DNA of 64,000 nucleotides, from NCBI GenBank assembly GCA_041398025.1, contig JAWKVM010000003.1, positions 1 through 64,000 of the forward strand. Reading direction: 5' to 3'. A program made the position numbers and the translations under genes. Shown here in pieces: positions 16,782-25,508 of this stretch. Position 1 is the stretch's first letter. Every line of letters begins with the position of its first letter. The stretch is from JANQPX01 sp041398025 (GTDB taxonomy: Bacteria > Pseudomonadota > Alphaproteobacteria > Geminicoccales > Geminicoccaceae). The notes under the pieces were generated by a model, which was given only the letters and a program-made list of their open reading frames with translations, did no database searches and was not told the origin of the DNA.

Positions 16782-18524
16782 CTATGTCAGCTTCATGTCC
16801 GTCAGCAGCCTTGCTATCGAGAACTTGGGCATTGTCGGCTGGCCCCGGTCGCTGCCGCTTATCGGTAATGACGCGGCGTCGGGGACGATGTGCATCCGAA
16901 GCGGCCGTTTGCGTCCGCGGATATCGATCTCACGGCTCTGATAGACGCTGAGGTCGACGTCGGCACGTCTGGACAGGCGGGCGGAGACGACGAGCTGGGC
17001 GTTGAACTCCTTGGTCAGGGCTTCGAGCCGGGACGCGACGTTGACGGCATCGCCGATCGCGGTCAGCGAGGTCGCCTGGCGGTAGCCCATGTCGCCGAGG
17101 ATCACCGGGCCCGCATGCAGGCCGATGCCGATCCTGAGCGGCTCGGCGAGATCGGCGCGGATCTCGCGATTCAGGGCATCGAGCGCGATCGACATGGCCT
17201 GCGCCGCCCGAAGGGCCTGTCGGCAGGCGATCTCCGGTTCGCTGTCGGTGCCGAACAGCGCCATGATGCCGTCGCCGATGAACTTGTCGACATGGCCGCC
17301 GGCGCCTTCGATCGCCGCCCCCATCGCTTTGAAATATTGGTTCAGGATGAACACCACGTCGAACGGCAGGCGCCCTTCGGCCATGCGCGTGAAGGCGCGC
17401 AGATCGGCGAACAGCACGGCGATTTCGCGCTCGACCCCGGCGCCGGGATTGACCTGAGACTGGCTGGCGGAGGGGCCGGCCATCGCCGGCAGGAGCGGCG
17501 CCACTTCGAGATCGTGAAGGGGGCGAAGCTGGCAGGCGAGCCGGATGCCGTCGGTGGCGCCGATCCGCTTCAGCACCTTCAGCTCGTCCTCGGCGGGGGG
17601 CGGCAGGTGGGCGGCACCCTCGCCGACGCGCACCCGGCAGGTCGAGCAGCGCCCGCGCCCGCCGCAGACCGAGGCGTGCGGGATGCCGGCGGAGCGGCTG
17701 CCTTCCAGGACCGACATGCCAGGCTCGATCGACACCGTGGTGCCGTCGAGATAGCGAAGCTGCACGCGCCCGGCGGCACGCTCGCGCAGGTCGCGGATCA
17801 TGCGTGCGAGGACGATCCCGGCAAGCAGGAGCGCGAAGCCGCCGAGAATGCGGCGCTCCCAGCCATAGATCCAGGATCTGGTCGCGTCGTCCGGCCAGCG
17901 CTGCTCGGCGGCGATGCGCTCCAGCCAGGCGGGATCATGCGCCGCGATCGCCTGCACCTCGCGTCCGCCGAGATGGAAGCCGGCCAGCGCCAGACCCGGC
18001 AGGAGGAGGGCGCCTGCCAGGAGATAGGGCCGGAGCGGCGTATACCAGGGACGGATCCTCAGCCAGAAATGCAGCCCGATGCAGCCATGCAGCCAGACCA
18101 GGAGGAGCATGACGGTCTGCTGCCAGGCATTGCCCGACCATATCCAGGCGAACTGCAGCAGATAGCTGTCGTCGACCCCGAACATCTCGTGCGCGCCGCG
18201 CGTGCCGACGAGGTGCACCACCAGCCAGAAGGGGATGGCGAGGCCGAGCAGGATCTGCAGGACTTCCCAGAGCGGCATGCCGAGCTGCCGGCGCTGATAG
18301 AGCTTGGCGAGCACGAGCAGGATGTGGGTGATCAGCGCGCCGTAGAGAAGGAACGTGCCGGGCGGGCTGCGCCAGACTCCCCGGAAAACCGAGCGCCCGG
18401 CCTCGACCGCATCGAGGGAATGCAGCACCAGGGCATGGTTGATCAGATGCCCCGCAACGAACGCCATGAGCACCAGCCCGGAGGCCAGACGGAGGCGGGT
18501 CGCGATATTCGCATGCTGCGTCAT
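16782..18524 (-). CDS. Membrane-bound class III adenylate cyclase with a ferredoxin domain
   Basis: A 580-residue three-module protein. Residues 1 to about 245 form six or so membrane helices with several histidines (GHLINHALVLHS, LITHILLV, WLVVHLVG, LLLVWLHGCIGLHFW), resembling succinate-dehydrogenase-type haem-b anchors. Residues about 255-345 are a plant-type 2Fe-2S ferredoxin domain with VCGGRGRCSTCRV (C-x5-C-x2-C) and a fourth Cys in RLACQL. Residues about 365-500 are a cyclase catalytic domain with metal aspartates in FADLRAFT and GDGIMALFG, the lysine in VDKFIGDG, and the transition-state Asn/Arg in GDAVNVASR. All key residues for ATP cyclisation look intact. Sensing of redox state or quinone is inferred from the domain order. 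Confidence 0.92.
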   Translation of the reverse strand: MTQHANIATRLRLASGLVLMAFVAGHLINHALVLHSLDAVEAGRSVFRGVWRSPPGTFLLYGALITHILLVLAKLYQRRQLGMPLWEVLQILLGLAIPFWLVVHLVGTRGAHEMFGVDDSYLLQFAWIWSGNAWQQTVMLLLVWLHGCIGLHFWLRIRPWYTPLRPYLLAGALLLPGLALAGFHLGGREVQAIAAHDPAWLERIAAEQRWPDDATRSWIYGWERRILGGFALLLAGIVLARMIRDLRERAAGRVQLRYLDGTTVSIEPGMSVLEGSRSAGIPHASVCGGRGRCSTCRVRVGEGAAHLPPPAEDELKVLKRIGATDGIRLACQLRPLHDLEVAPLLPAMAGPSASQSQVNPGAGVEREIAVLFADLRAFTRMAEGRLPFDVVFILNQYFKAMGAAIEGAGGHVDKFIGDGIMALFGTDSEPEIACRQALRAAQAMSIALDALNREIRADLAEPLRIGIGLHAGPVILGDMGYRQATSLTAIGDAVNVASRLEALTKEFNAQLVVSARLSRRADVDLSVYQSREIDIRGRKRPLRMHIVPDAASLPISGSDRGQPTMPKFSIARLLTDMKLT

Positions 18525-18605
18525 GGCCGCCTATACAGCGCGGGCGTCCCTGTTCGGCAATGCCTTTTTTCCGGGACCGCGGCCGACGCACCCGATCGTG
18601 ACCGC

Positions 18606-18706
18606 TGGAGCGCATCCCGATCGGCCGTGATCGGGATGCGCGCTCCGCCTTTTGCTTCGCCGCCTTTCCTCGTCGATCAGGTGAAGCCACCTGATCGGGG
18701 GGCGAG
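18606..18706 (+). repeat. Intergenic repeat family C, copy 2
   Basis: GGAGCGCATCCCGATCGG pairs with TGATCGGGATGCGCGCTCC to give a strong hairpin. After a short spacer, GATCAGGTGAAGCCACCTGATC forms a second. Both blocks recur in the other C copies. Confidence 0.7.
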
Positions 18707-18881
18707 CCTGAGGCTTCCTGAGCAGGCGACAGGCCGGCAATGGATGCCTGCGGACACGGCCCGACATGGCCGCGGACGCCTCGGTTCCGACGTGATCTTT
18801 CAACGCGATCGTCGGAGCGTCGACGCGCGACAAGTCGGTCATCAATTATTCCTTAACTTTTCCCCGGCACACTCCTTGTCG

Positions 18882-18960
18882 GGTCCATGCGACCCTGGGA
18901 GTCTGCCCGACCGCGAAGAAACTGGGGCAGGGCTCGGGCTCTCACGATCGCATGGACCAG
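18882..18960. repeat. Palindromic repeat family A, copy 3
   Basis: GGTCCATGCGACCCTGGGAG on the left and the partly diverged complement ending GATCGCATGGACC on the right, with a variable middle. The rest of the 18525-19165 gap has C copy 2 and no gene that I can support. Confidence 0.75.
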
Positions 18961-19165
18961 CTTGCGGAGCGTAGAGCCAAAAGCCTAAAGATTCGTTTAC
19001 GGGAGCGGATGGCGCCCCTGACATATCGTCGCCGCGGCTCCCAGCCAACGACCCTGCTCGGAAGACCATGCCCGAGCGCTCGGTCACGAGAAGCCCGCAT
19101 ACCTGCCGATATCCTGACACGTTCAGCGACGACGACCCCAAGTCAACGCCGTGGTCGCACCCCCC

Positions 19166-19708
19166 CTATTGGCTGGGCGGGTCCTCGAAGCCGACGCCGC
19201 CGGCGATGTCGTCGAGGGTGGCGCGCATGGTCTCGACGTCGTCTTTGGGGGCCACGCCGATGAAGCCTGCGATCACGCCGGTCTCGCCGACCACCGCCCG
19301 GCCCTCGCTACCATGGGGCTCGGGCGCGCCGAGCACGCTGTAGTCGATCGCAAAGCTGTCGCCCTCGACGCGCGGTGAGCCGATCGGCTCGAGGGTAATG
19401 CCGTTGCCGAGCGGCAGGGGCTGGATCAGCGAGCCCTGCGCCTCCTTGATCGAACCCGGCTCGGCGGTGGCGAACACGAAGGTTCGGTTGTCCGGGGTCA
19501 TGGCGAAGAACGTGCCGCCTGGCGGCAGCAGACCGCTCCAGCCTTCGGGCACGGTGAAGCTCAAGCCATAGGCCTTGGCCTCGATGCGCTCGCCGCCGCC
19601 ATAGGTCTTGCCGATCTCCAGCTCGGTGCCGGCAGCGCCTGCCGGGCTCAGCAGAACCAGGCCCGCAAGGAGGTGTTTCGACAGAGTTGGCCACGCTTTG
19701 AAGCTCAC
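19166..19708 (-). CDS. Secreted protein of unknown function
   Basis: A 180-residue protein with a signal peptide (HLLAGLVLLSPAGAAG, cleavage near residue 26) and a mature part containing YGLSFTVPEGWSGLLPPGG and AMTPDNRTFVFATAEPGS. That pattern is reminiscent of periplasmic proteins that begin with a 'Y-G-F-x-V-P-x-G-W' strand, but I do not recognise a named family. The GTG start at 19708 has AAAGGA about nine bases upstream. It stands alone between repeat-rich gaps. Confidence 0.75.
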   Translation of the reverse strand: MSFKAWPTLSKHLLAGLVLLSPAGAAGTELEIGKTYGGGERIEAKAYGLSFTVPEGWSGLLPPGGTFFAMTPDNRTFVFATAEPGSIKEAQGSLIQPLPLGNGITLEPIGSPRVEGDSFAIDYSVLGAPEPHGSEGRAVVGETGVIAGFIGVAPKDDVETMRATLDDIAGGVGFEDPPSQ

Positions 19709-19858
19709 GTTCGGATGTCCTTTCTTGGTTCACTTCTGGATGCCTCTGCCGGCTCGACCGGAGGATGATCGTCCCAGCCTGCCCTGTCTCGCTCGATGAG
19801 CGGAGCCCTTCCCAGACGTTCACGCTCTTTTAACGACATTCTGTCACCATGCCATTCC

Positions 19859-19937
19859 GGTCCATGCGATCCTGGGAGTCCGTGCGCGACTCATGGATGT
19901 TCCGCGGGCGGGCGGGCTTCCAGGATCGCATGGACCA
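19859..19937. repeat. Palindromic repeat family A, copy 4
   Basis: Left arm GGTCCATGCGATCCTGGGAG and right arm CCAGGATCGCATGGACC, with a diverged middle. Flanked by CTTTTAACGACATTCTGTCACC on the left and GGTTACCAAATG on the right, echoing the outer arms of copy 2. Confidence 0.8.
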
Positions 19938-20003
19938 TCACGCAGTCTGGCAGCCCGAGGTTACCAAATGCTTAATACACGAGATCGACCAGCCAGCGAA
20001 GAC

Positions 20004-20084
20004 GGTGTGGTGTGACCACCTCATGGACTCGGACCGCAGGTGCCTGTGACCTGGGTATGCGGCCAAGGTTTCGGGCGGTGCTGG
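20004..20084 (+). repeat. Intergenic repeat family B, copy 2
   Basis: GGTGTGGTGTGACCACCTCA begins the unit, followed by TGGACTCGGACCGC and then GGTATGCGGCCAAGGTTTCGGG. It closely matches the inverted copy at 23804-23872. Confidence 0.65.
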
Positions 20085-20115
20085 CAGGGTGGTCGAAAAG
20101 GGACTTGGTGAAAGG

Positions 20116-20218
20116 CATGGCGTGAACGGACTCTGATCGCAGTGGATTGAGAGGTGCACGCGTTATCGCCGCATGCCCTTGGCGATCAGGAGGAAGCCTC
20201 TGATCGGGACAAGCTCCC
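20116..20218 (+). repeat. Intergenic repeat family C, copy 3
   Basis: The second hairpin block is well kept (GGCGATCAGGAGGAAGCCTC followed by TGATCGGGACAAGCTCC) and the spacer GCCGCATGCCCTTGGCG matches copy 1. The first hairpin block is diverged. Confidence 0.55.
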
Positions 20219-20256
20219 GTCATTGCCGAGAATGTGCGATCTCCGTCGGACATCAG

Positions 20257-21348
20257 TCACGAGGGAACCAATGCCGCAAGCTCGGCGGCGCGTTCGATCA
20301 CGCTTCGCTGCGCCGGCTGAAGCGCATGGCCCGGCATGTTCGCGAGCCGTTCCGCCATCGGATCGATCACGCCGGTTCGATGCCCGGCGAGCGTTTCGAT
20401 GATCGCAAGCGTGCAGAAGGGGGCGTGGGTCGGCGCGTAGCCGCCCTCATGGCAGGCGAGGAGACGGCCGTCTGCAAGCTCCGCCGCCGCGCCCAGCAGG
20501 CGCCCGGCCATGGCACGGAAGGTTTCGGCGGAGCACAGCATCCGCCCCAAGGGGTCGCGCGCCGAGGCGTCGACGCCCGAGGCGATCATGATCAGTTCCG
20601 GCCGGAATCTCTTTAGTGCCGGCAGCACGACTTTCTCGATCGCGGCCAGATAAGCCCCGTGGCCGCTTCCCGGCGGCAGCGGGACGTTGAGATTGGCCCC
20701 TTCGCCTTCGCCCGTGCCTCGATCCGCCAGCCCACCGCGTCCTTCCGGGTAGTTGCCGTCCTGATGGAGCGAGATGGTGAGCACCTGCGGGTCGCCGTAG
20801 AAGGCGTCTTCCGTGCCATTGCCGTGATGCACGTCCCAGTCGACGATCGCGACGCGCCCGACGCCGTGGGCCACCCTGGCGTGCAGCGCTGCGAGGGCGG
20901 TATTGCCGAACACGCAGAAACCGCGGCCGCGCGCGGCTTCGGCATGGTGACCCGCCGGCCGCACCAGGGCATAGGCCTTGTCGACCCGGCCTTCGAGCAC
21001 GGCATCGACCGTGGCGAGACAGCCACCGGCGGCGAGCGCTGCGATCTCGAAGCCGCCTTCGCCGATCGAGACGGTTTCGCCCACCGATCCGCCGCCGGCA
21101 GCGCTCACCTGCCGCACGCGCTCGACATAGCCGGCGTCATGCAGCCGGCAAAGCTCCTCCACCGTCGCCATGCGCGGGTGAAGCTCTGTCAGCTTCCGTC
21201 CGAGGCCGCTGGTCTGCACCAGGCTGTAGATCCGGCGCTTGGTCTCGGGCGTGTCCGGACCCGGGTAGGGCTCGGCATCCGGCCCGAGTGGCATGGTGCC
21301 CTGCTGATGCCAGGCAAAGCGTTCGTCCCAGAGAAAGCCAGTAACCAT
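20257..21348 (-). CDS. Histone-deacetylase-family amidohydrolase
   Basis: A 363-residue zinc amidohydrolase of the arginase/deacetylase fold, of the type that deacetylates polyamines or acyl-lysine analogues in bacteria. Catalytic motifs are RPAGHHAEAARGRGFC (paired histidines), VAIVDWDVHHGNGTEDAF (zinc Asp/His) and IMIASGVDASARDPLG (zinc Asp). The N-terminus W-D-E-R-F-A-W-H matches the class II-like bacterial group. It stands alone, 109 bases or more from any gene, so the natural substrate is not indicated by context. Confidence 0.93.
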   Translation of the reverse strand: MVTGFLWDERFAWHQQGTMPLGPDAEPYPGPDTPETKRRIYSLVQTSGLGRKLTELHPRMATVEELCRLHDAGYVERVRQVSAAGGGSVGETVSIGEGGFEIAALAAGGCLATVDAVLEGRVDKAYALVRPAGHHAEAARGRGFCVFGNTALAALHARVAHGVGRVAIVDWDVHHGNGTEDAFYGDPQVLTISLHQDGNYPEGRGGLADRGTGEGEGANLNVPLPPGSGHGAYLAAIEKVVLPALKRFRPELIMIASGVDASARDPLGRMLCSAETFRAMAGRLLGAAAELADGRLLACHEGGYAPTHAPFCTLAIIETLAGHRTGVIDPMAERLANMPGHALQPAQRSVIERAAELAALVPS

Positions 21349-21667
21349 GTGATGCGCCTCCCAGATGCGGCCTTGTTCGGGTTCGTGACTTTGCTACAGG
21401 CCCGGCATTCCAGCCAGCGTCTTCTCCGATCGACGAAGGCAGGGACTGACGCGCACCCTTCCCGGCCATCTCAAAGGCGGGCTCGCACGGGGCAGTCGAG
21501 CTGGTGCCGCATGAGCAGACAATGTTCCGGAGCGACGTCGAACCAGGTAGATTGGATACGTGACGGCCGAGACCCGATCAGCTTCAAGCCGCTCGGTCGC
21601 GCATGGTTTCGTCAAAAGCGTGTGCTCTTTACCGCTTCTTCATCTTTTCCTGCGATCATCGCACGCT

Positions 21668-21746
21668 GGTCCATGCGATCCTGGGAGTCCGAGCCTGGCC
21701 CCATCTGTTGTGACGGTCGGACGCACGCCCAGGATCGCATGGACCA
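21668..21746. repeat. Palindromic repeat family A, copy 5
   Basis: GGTCCATGCGATCCTGGGAG and CCCAGGATCGCATGGACC are the two arms; GGTTAAGACATC at 21769-21780 is a remnant of the outer right arm. No gene is visible in the 320 bases before it (21349-21667). Confidence 0.8.
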
Positions 21747-22078
21747 GATCATCATATTGGCACAGCTCGGTTAAGACATCGTAAAACTGACGGCAAAAGG
21801 CCGCCTGCAATCGGTAAGCAAGCCAAGCCCGAGTGCGGCTTCGACCCCAGCGCTGACACTCAAGCGGCTCACCCAATGACAGCTGCTGCGAGCAATGATC
21901 TGGTGAGTTGATCGCAGCGTGCGGCAATGCGTCGAACCACCCAGGACCTGGAACACTTTTCCTTCTGATCGCCGGGTGTTAACCCGGCATTAACCCTGAT
22001 CTGACAGGATTGGTTTGGTGGTCCATGCGATCCTGGGAATCCGCCCGCCCGTCGACAACGGCTGGGCGAGGCCCGGAC

Positions 22079-23161
22079 GGGCTAAGCGCAAATTTTGTGT
22101 ATGGGATTCATGCGGCGGCGTGATCTCCGGCGTCATGAATTGGCACTCCATCGCAGAACTTGACGCCGTCGATGATCTCGCCGAGGCGGTTGGTGCCGTT
22201 CAGGCGCCTCCAGTGACGCTCGACTGATTTGACCAGCTTGAACACGATGGCGAGCGCGGTGTCGCGTAACAGGCAACCTTTGGTCTTGTGGGTGCGCAGC
22301 CGGACCGTGGCGGAACCTGCTCTCGATCGGGTTCGTGCTGCGGACATGCTGCCCATGCTCGGCAGGGACGTCGTGGAAGGCCAGCAGCACGTCGCGATCC
22401 CTGGCCAGGCAGGCGCTTGCTTTCTCGTCTTTCGCCCCGTACTTGGCAAGAAAGCGGTCGAACGCCTCCTCGGCGCCGATCAGGACAAGGATGCACTGGC
22501 GCTCATGCTCCAGCCTGGGGCTGGAATAGACGCCGTCCGCCCAGACATGGACGGAGCGCTTCAACCACAGATCGCGGCCCTGCCAGCGCTTGTGCTCGTC
22601 CTGCCAGACCTCCACCAGACGCCGGATCGTGGTCGGCGATAGCCCGCCGGCCTTTGGACCCAGCAGCACCGTCAACGCTTCCTCGACCTGCCCGGTCCAC
22701 ATGCCCTTCAGATAGAGCCAAGGCAACAGCTCTCCGACGTTCTTGGTTCGCCGCAGATAGGCGGGCAGCACGGCCGAGGTGAAGCGGATCGCCGGCTCAT
22801 CGCTGGCGCCGCGGTCGCGAACACGCGGACGCTGAACCGCGATCCGCCCGATATCGGTCTGGATGGACCGTTCCGGCGCAGGCCCGTTCCGAACGATCCG
22901 GCGACGGCCTTGATCGTCAGGAGGATCGGCATAACCCTCGACGAAGCTGCCGACCTCGGCCTGAACAGCCCGCATCAACATCCGCCGAGCCCCCTCGCGT
23001 AGCCCACAAAGCAGCGGAACATCCTCGACGATCCCGCCTGGTCGCGGCAGACCGACAACGCTAGCCTTCTCCATGGTGGGCGTGTCCTTCCAATCGGTGA
23101 CTTCAGCAATCACCGAGAATACGCCCCCTAATCCCTCATCCACCAAATTCAGCGATAGCCC
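22079..23161 (-). mobile_element. Truncated IS256-family insertion sequence
   Basis: The element is 1083 bp. Its ends are imperfect inverted repeats beginning GGGCTA (left GGGCTAAGCGCAAATTTT, right, inverted, GGGCTATCGCTGAATTTG). It is flanked by the direct repeat GGCCCGGAC (22070-22078 and 23162-23170), a 9-bp target duplication as expected for IS256. Its single gene is damaged, and the element is about 270 bp shorter than usual for the family, so it cannot move by itself. Confidence 0.85.
22108..23074 (-). pseudogene. IS256-family transposase, internally deleted and frameshifted
   Basis: Recognisable parts are the N-terminal half (RNGPAPERSIQTDIGRIAVQ; VLPAYLRRTKNVGELLPWLY), the start of the catalytic domain (HVWADGVYSSPRLE) and the C-terminal block (EEAFDRFLAKYGAK, RSTNPIESRF, KTKGCLLRDTALAIVFKL, VKFCDGVPIHD). 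Between CILVLIGA and EEAFDRFL about 90 residues that normally carry the second catalytic Asp region are missing. One extra base after TNPIESRF shifts the frame of the last 70 residues. Start placed at the ATG 23074. Confidence 0.88.
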
Positions 23162-23539
23162 GGCCCGGACTCCCAGGACCATATCGACCTGATGATGACC
23201 CTGGAGGCAGTCGTTCAAGCTTTCGCTGGGAGACGGCTGTCTCTGGAAGATTTCCCACCACGGCATGGAGCCTTCCCCGATCAGGCCGGCTGCCTGACCG
23301 ATGAGGACATGCTGCGATAACAAAGCGTTAGAGCATACACTCCGATCACATCGGATCGGCATCCGCACTTGGAGGCCAGTGGTCCGAATCAATCACTTGA
23401 GGTTCTCGTCATTGATCCTGACCACCAGCTGATTCCTAAAGTATCGGTCGGTGTTGCTGGCGACGTCTGCATTGGCTGCGACACGATCCTCCGGTCCAGG
23501 CATCCATGTCGTCCTGCGCCGCTCGCGATGCCCAGATCT

Positions 23540-23637
23540 GGAGAGGATCCCGATCGGGTGTGATCAGGACACACACGTCATTCCCTTGATTGGCCGCGTT
23601 TCCCGATCGATCAGACAGCGCCATCTGACCAGGATCA
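23540..23637 (+). repeat. Intergenic repeat family C, copy 4 (diverged)
   Basis: GAGAGGATCCCGATCGGGTG with TGATCAGGACACACACG, a spacer with CCCTTGATTGGCCGCG, and then GATCAGACAGCGCCATCTGACC: the two hairpin blocks in the same order as copies 2 and 3, with more mismatches. No gene is visible in 23192-23539. Confidence 0.5.
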
Positions 23638-23803
23638 TCTCTTGCGACTTTGCACGTCGCGGTGCCGCCACGCTTCTCGCATCCGCTCGTGGACACGACC
23701 ATGACATCCCTCGATGGTTTTTTGGGAAAGGCTCGAAGGCATACCAAACAGCTGCAACCAGATCCGACAGCGCCTCAAGCGATCCCACCAGACACACAGG
23801 ATC

Positions 23804-23872
23804 TCAAAAACCTGGCCGCATACCGCCAATCCAGGCCATGCCGGTCCGAGTCCATGAGGTGGCCATGCCACT
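23804..23872 (-). repeat. Intergenic repeat family B, copy 3 (inverted)
   Basis: Contains AACCTGGCCGCATACCGCC and GGTCCGAGTCCATGAGGTGG, the complement of the blocks in copies 1 and 2. It runs up to, and its last bases touch, the stop codon of the TIGR02466 gene. Confidence 0.6.
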
Positions 23873-24534
23873 TAGAGGCTTAGGTTGAAGGCGATGGAGA
23901 TTCGGGTCTGGTCGCCATGGTAGGGGCGCACCGCGTGCAGCAGCCAGGAGGGGAAAAGAACCATCTGGCCCGACTTCGGATAGATCAGCTCGCTGGCGCC
24001 GACCGACTGGCCGCCGGCCATGGAAAAGGCGAGCATTGGCGCGTACATGGCGGGGGCAACGCCGCGCGGGTCCTGCATTTCGAAGGCGCCGCCGAGGTCG
24101 TGATCGTCGCCTGCGCCGCCGTCGTCGACATAGTAGGTGCCGGACCAGTAGCAGCCGGGATGGGTGTGGAACTCGTTGCTGTGGCCCTGGCGGTTGATAT
24201 TGGCCCAGGCATTGGTCTTCCAGGCGATGCGCACCGGCTTGCCGGCGCGATCCGAGGTCATCTTGGTGCAGAGCTGGCGCGCGGCGTCGAGCATGCGTTT
24301 GCCGGCGCCGCCGCCCCATGCCTCGAAGTCGTGATCCGACTGCCAGCCGCCGACATTGCTGTGCTGCAGGCCATCGGTCGCCTGTTCGCGGGCCAGCACC
24401 CGATCCCTGATCTCGGCGTTGATCTCGGCGGCATCGGGAAGCTGGACGATCGCGATGGGGGTCGCGAAATAGCTCCGAAGCTCGACATTGACCTTGTTCA
24501 TGGGGGCACCGTTTGCTTGGGGCTTCGTCACCAT
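23872..24534 (-). CDS. TIGR02466 family, putative 2-oxoglutarate/Fe(II)-dependent oxygenase
   Basis: A 220-residue protein with the jelly-roll oxygenase pattern: an iron-ligand block NEFHTHPGCYWSGTYYVD near residue 120 and a second block VLFPSWLLHAVRPYHGDQTRISIAFNL at the C-terminus, giving the last His and the 2-oxoglutarate Arg. TIGR02466 proteins are uncharacterised. Two starts are possible: 24534 or ATG 24501 (MNKVNVELRSYF), the second being closer to family length. Its 3' end abuts a B repeat. Confidence 0.85.
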   Translation of the reverse strand: MVTKPQANGAPMNKVNVELRSYFATPIAIVQLPDAAEINAEIRDRVLAREQATDGLQHSNVGGWQSDHDFEAWGGGAGKRMLDAARQLCTKMTSDRAGKPVRIAWKTNAWANINRQGHSNEFHTHPGCYWSGTYYVDDGGAGDDHDLGGAFEMQDPRGVAPAMYAPMLAFSMAGGQSVGASELIYPKSGQMVLFPSWLLHAVRPYHGDQTRISIAFNLSL

Positions 24535-24816
24535 CGTCTGGCAGCGTCCGGCGAGTTCCGCCGGCGCCTTTCGTGGTGTGACGACTTCGTTAGCTTCGCG
24601 CCCCGGCTACCAGCAACGACGCGATGCCGCCAGATGTCCGCACGCAGCCAAGGGAAGCTTCCGAAGCGATCGTACGACTAGCACAGCGAGTGTCGGAACG
24701 CTGCAGAATCTTGGCTGCGTTGCTCTACCGCTCGCCGATTGGGCTTGACATACCGGCCAATCTGCGCCGTTTGCCATGGGCATGATGCCTTCAGTTATTG
24801 GGTCGGGAGATGAGGG

Positions 24817-25452
24817 GTGAGCCAGCTCGAAGCGACGCATGCCGCAGACGGCGCCGACATCAAAGGGCCCGGCTGGCTGCGCGGCCTCTATCTCTGGACG
24901 CTTCGCCAGGCGGCCTCTCCCCATGCGCTCTGGATATTGGCGCTGGTCGCGTTCATCGAGAGCTCGATTTTCCCGATCCCGCCGGACATTCTCCTGATCC
25001 CGATGGTGCTGGCGATGCGGCAGCGCGCCTGGCTGATCGCGGGCATTTGCACGGTCGCTTCGGTGATCGGGGGCACGGCCGGCTATGGCATCGGCTATTT
25101 CCTCTATGAGAGCGTCGGTCAGTCGATTCTGGAGTTCTACGGCAAGCTCGACAAATTCCAGTCCTTCCAGGCCCTTTACAACGAGTGGGGGGCATGGATC
25201 GTGATGATGGGCGGGCTGACCCCGTTTCCTTACAAGGTGATCACCATCGCGAGCGGGGTGACCGGCCTGAATTTCGTGACCTTCACGATCTTCTCGATCA
25301 TCGCGCGCGGCATGCGGTTTTTCCTGATCAGCTGGCTGCTCTGGAAGTTCGGCGCACCGATCAAGATCTTCATCGAGAAATATCTGGGCCTGCTGACGGT
25401 GGTTTTCTTCGTCCTGCTGTTCGCCGGTTTTCTCGCGCTGAAGTTCCTTTGA
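24817..25452 (+). CDS. YqaA/DedA family membrane protein
   Basis: A 211-residue inner-membrane protein of the DedA superfamily, YqaA branch. The signature is FIESSIFPIPPDILLIPMVLA near residue 46, followed by the glycine-rich GGTAGYGIGYFLYE and the GGLTPFPYKVITIASGV block. Members are likely lipid carriers such as undecaprenyl phosphate flippases, but the branch found here is not defined. The GTG start at 24817 has GATGAGGGG directly upstream. dsbB follows 56 bases downstream on the same strand, an order common in alphaproteobacteria. Confidence 0.9.
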   Translation: MSQLEATHAADGADIKGPGWLRGLYLWTLRQAASPHALWILALVAFIESSIFPIPPDILLIPMVLAMRQRAWLIAGICTVASVIGGTAGYGIGYFLYESVGQSILEFYGKLDKFQSFQALYNEWGAWIVMMGGLTPFPYKVITIASGVTGLNFVTFTIFSIIARGMRFFLISWLLWKFGAPIKIFIEKYLGLLTVVFFVLLFAGFLALKFL

Positions 25453-25508
25453 TTTCCCGGAGCTTCTGCTAGGTTAGCGCCAGGTCAATCAAAGAGCGGA
25501 TCGCCTCG

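Larger units (their letters stand above)
22020..23191. repeat. Palindromic repeat family A, copy 6, split by an IS element
   Basis: The left half (22020-22078) ends in GGCCCGGAC and the right half (23162-23191) resumes with GGCCCGGACTCCCAGGACC. The nine bases are the target duplication of the insertion. The far end of the right half (CATATCGACC instead of CGCATGGACC) has diverged. Confidence 0.75.

Noticed and set aside
23171..23392. Extension of the IS256 transposase frame beyond the IS end
   Set aside because: The frame stays open by chance past the right inverted repeat at 23161; the extra N-terminal sequence shows no transposase similarity.
24535..24816. tRNA-like segment before yqaA
   Set aside because: The stem patterns do not make a cloverleaf and there is no T-loop sequence (GTTCRA) at the right spacing.
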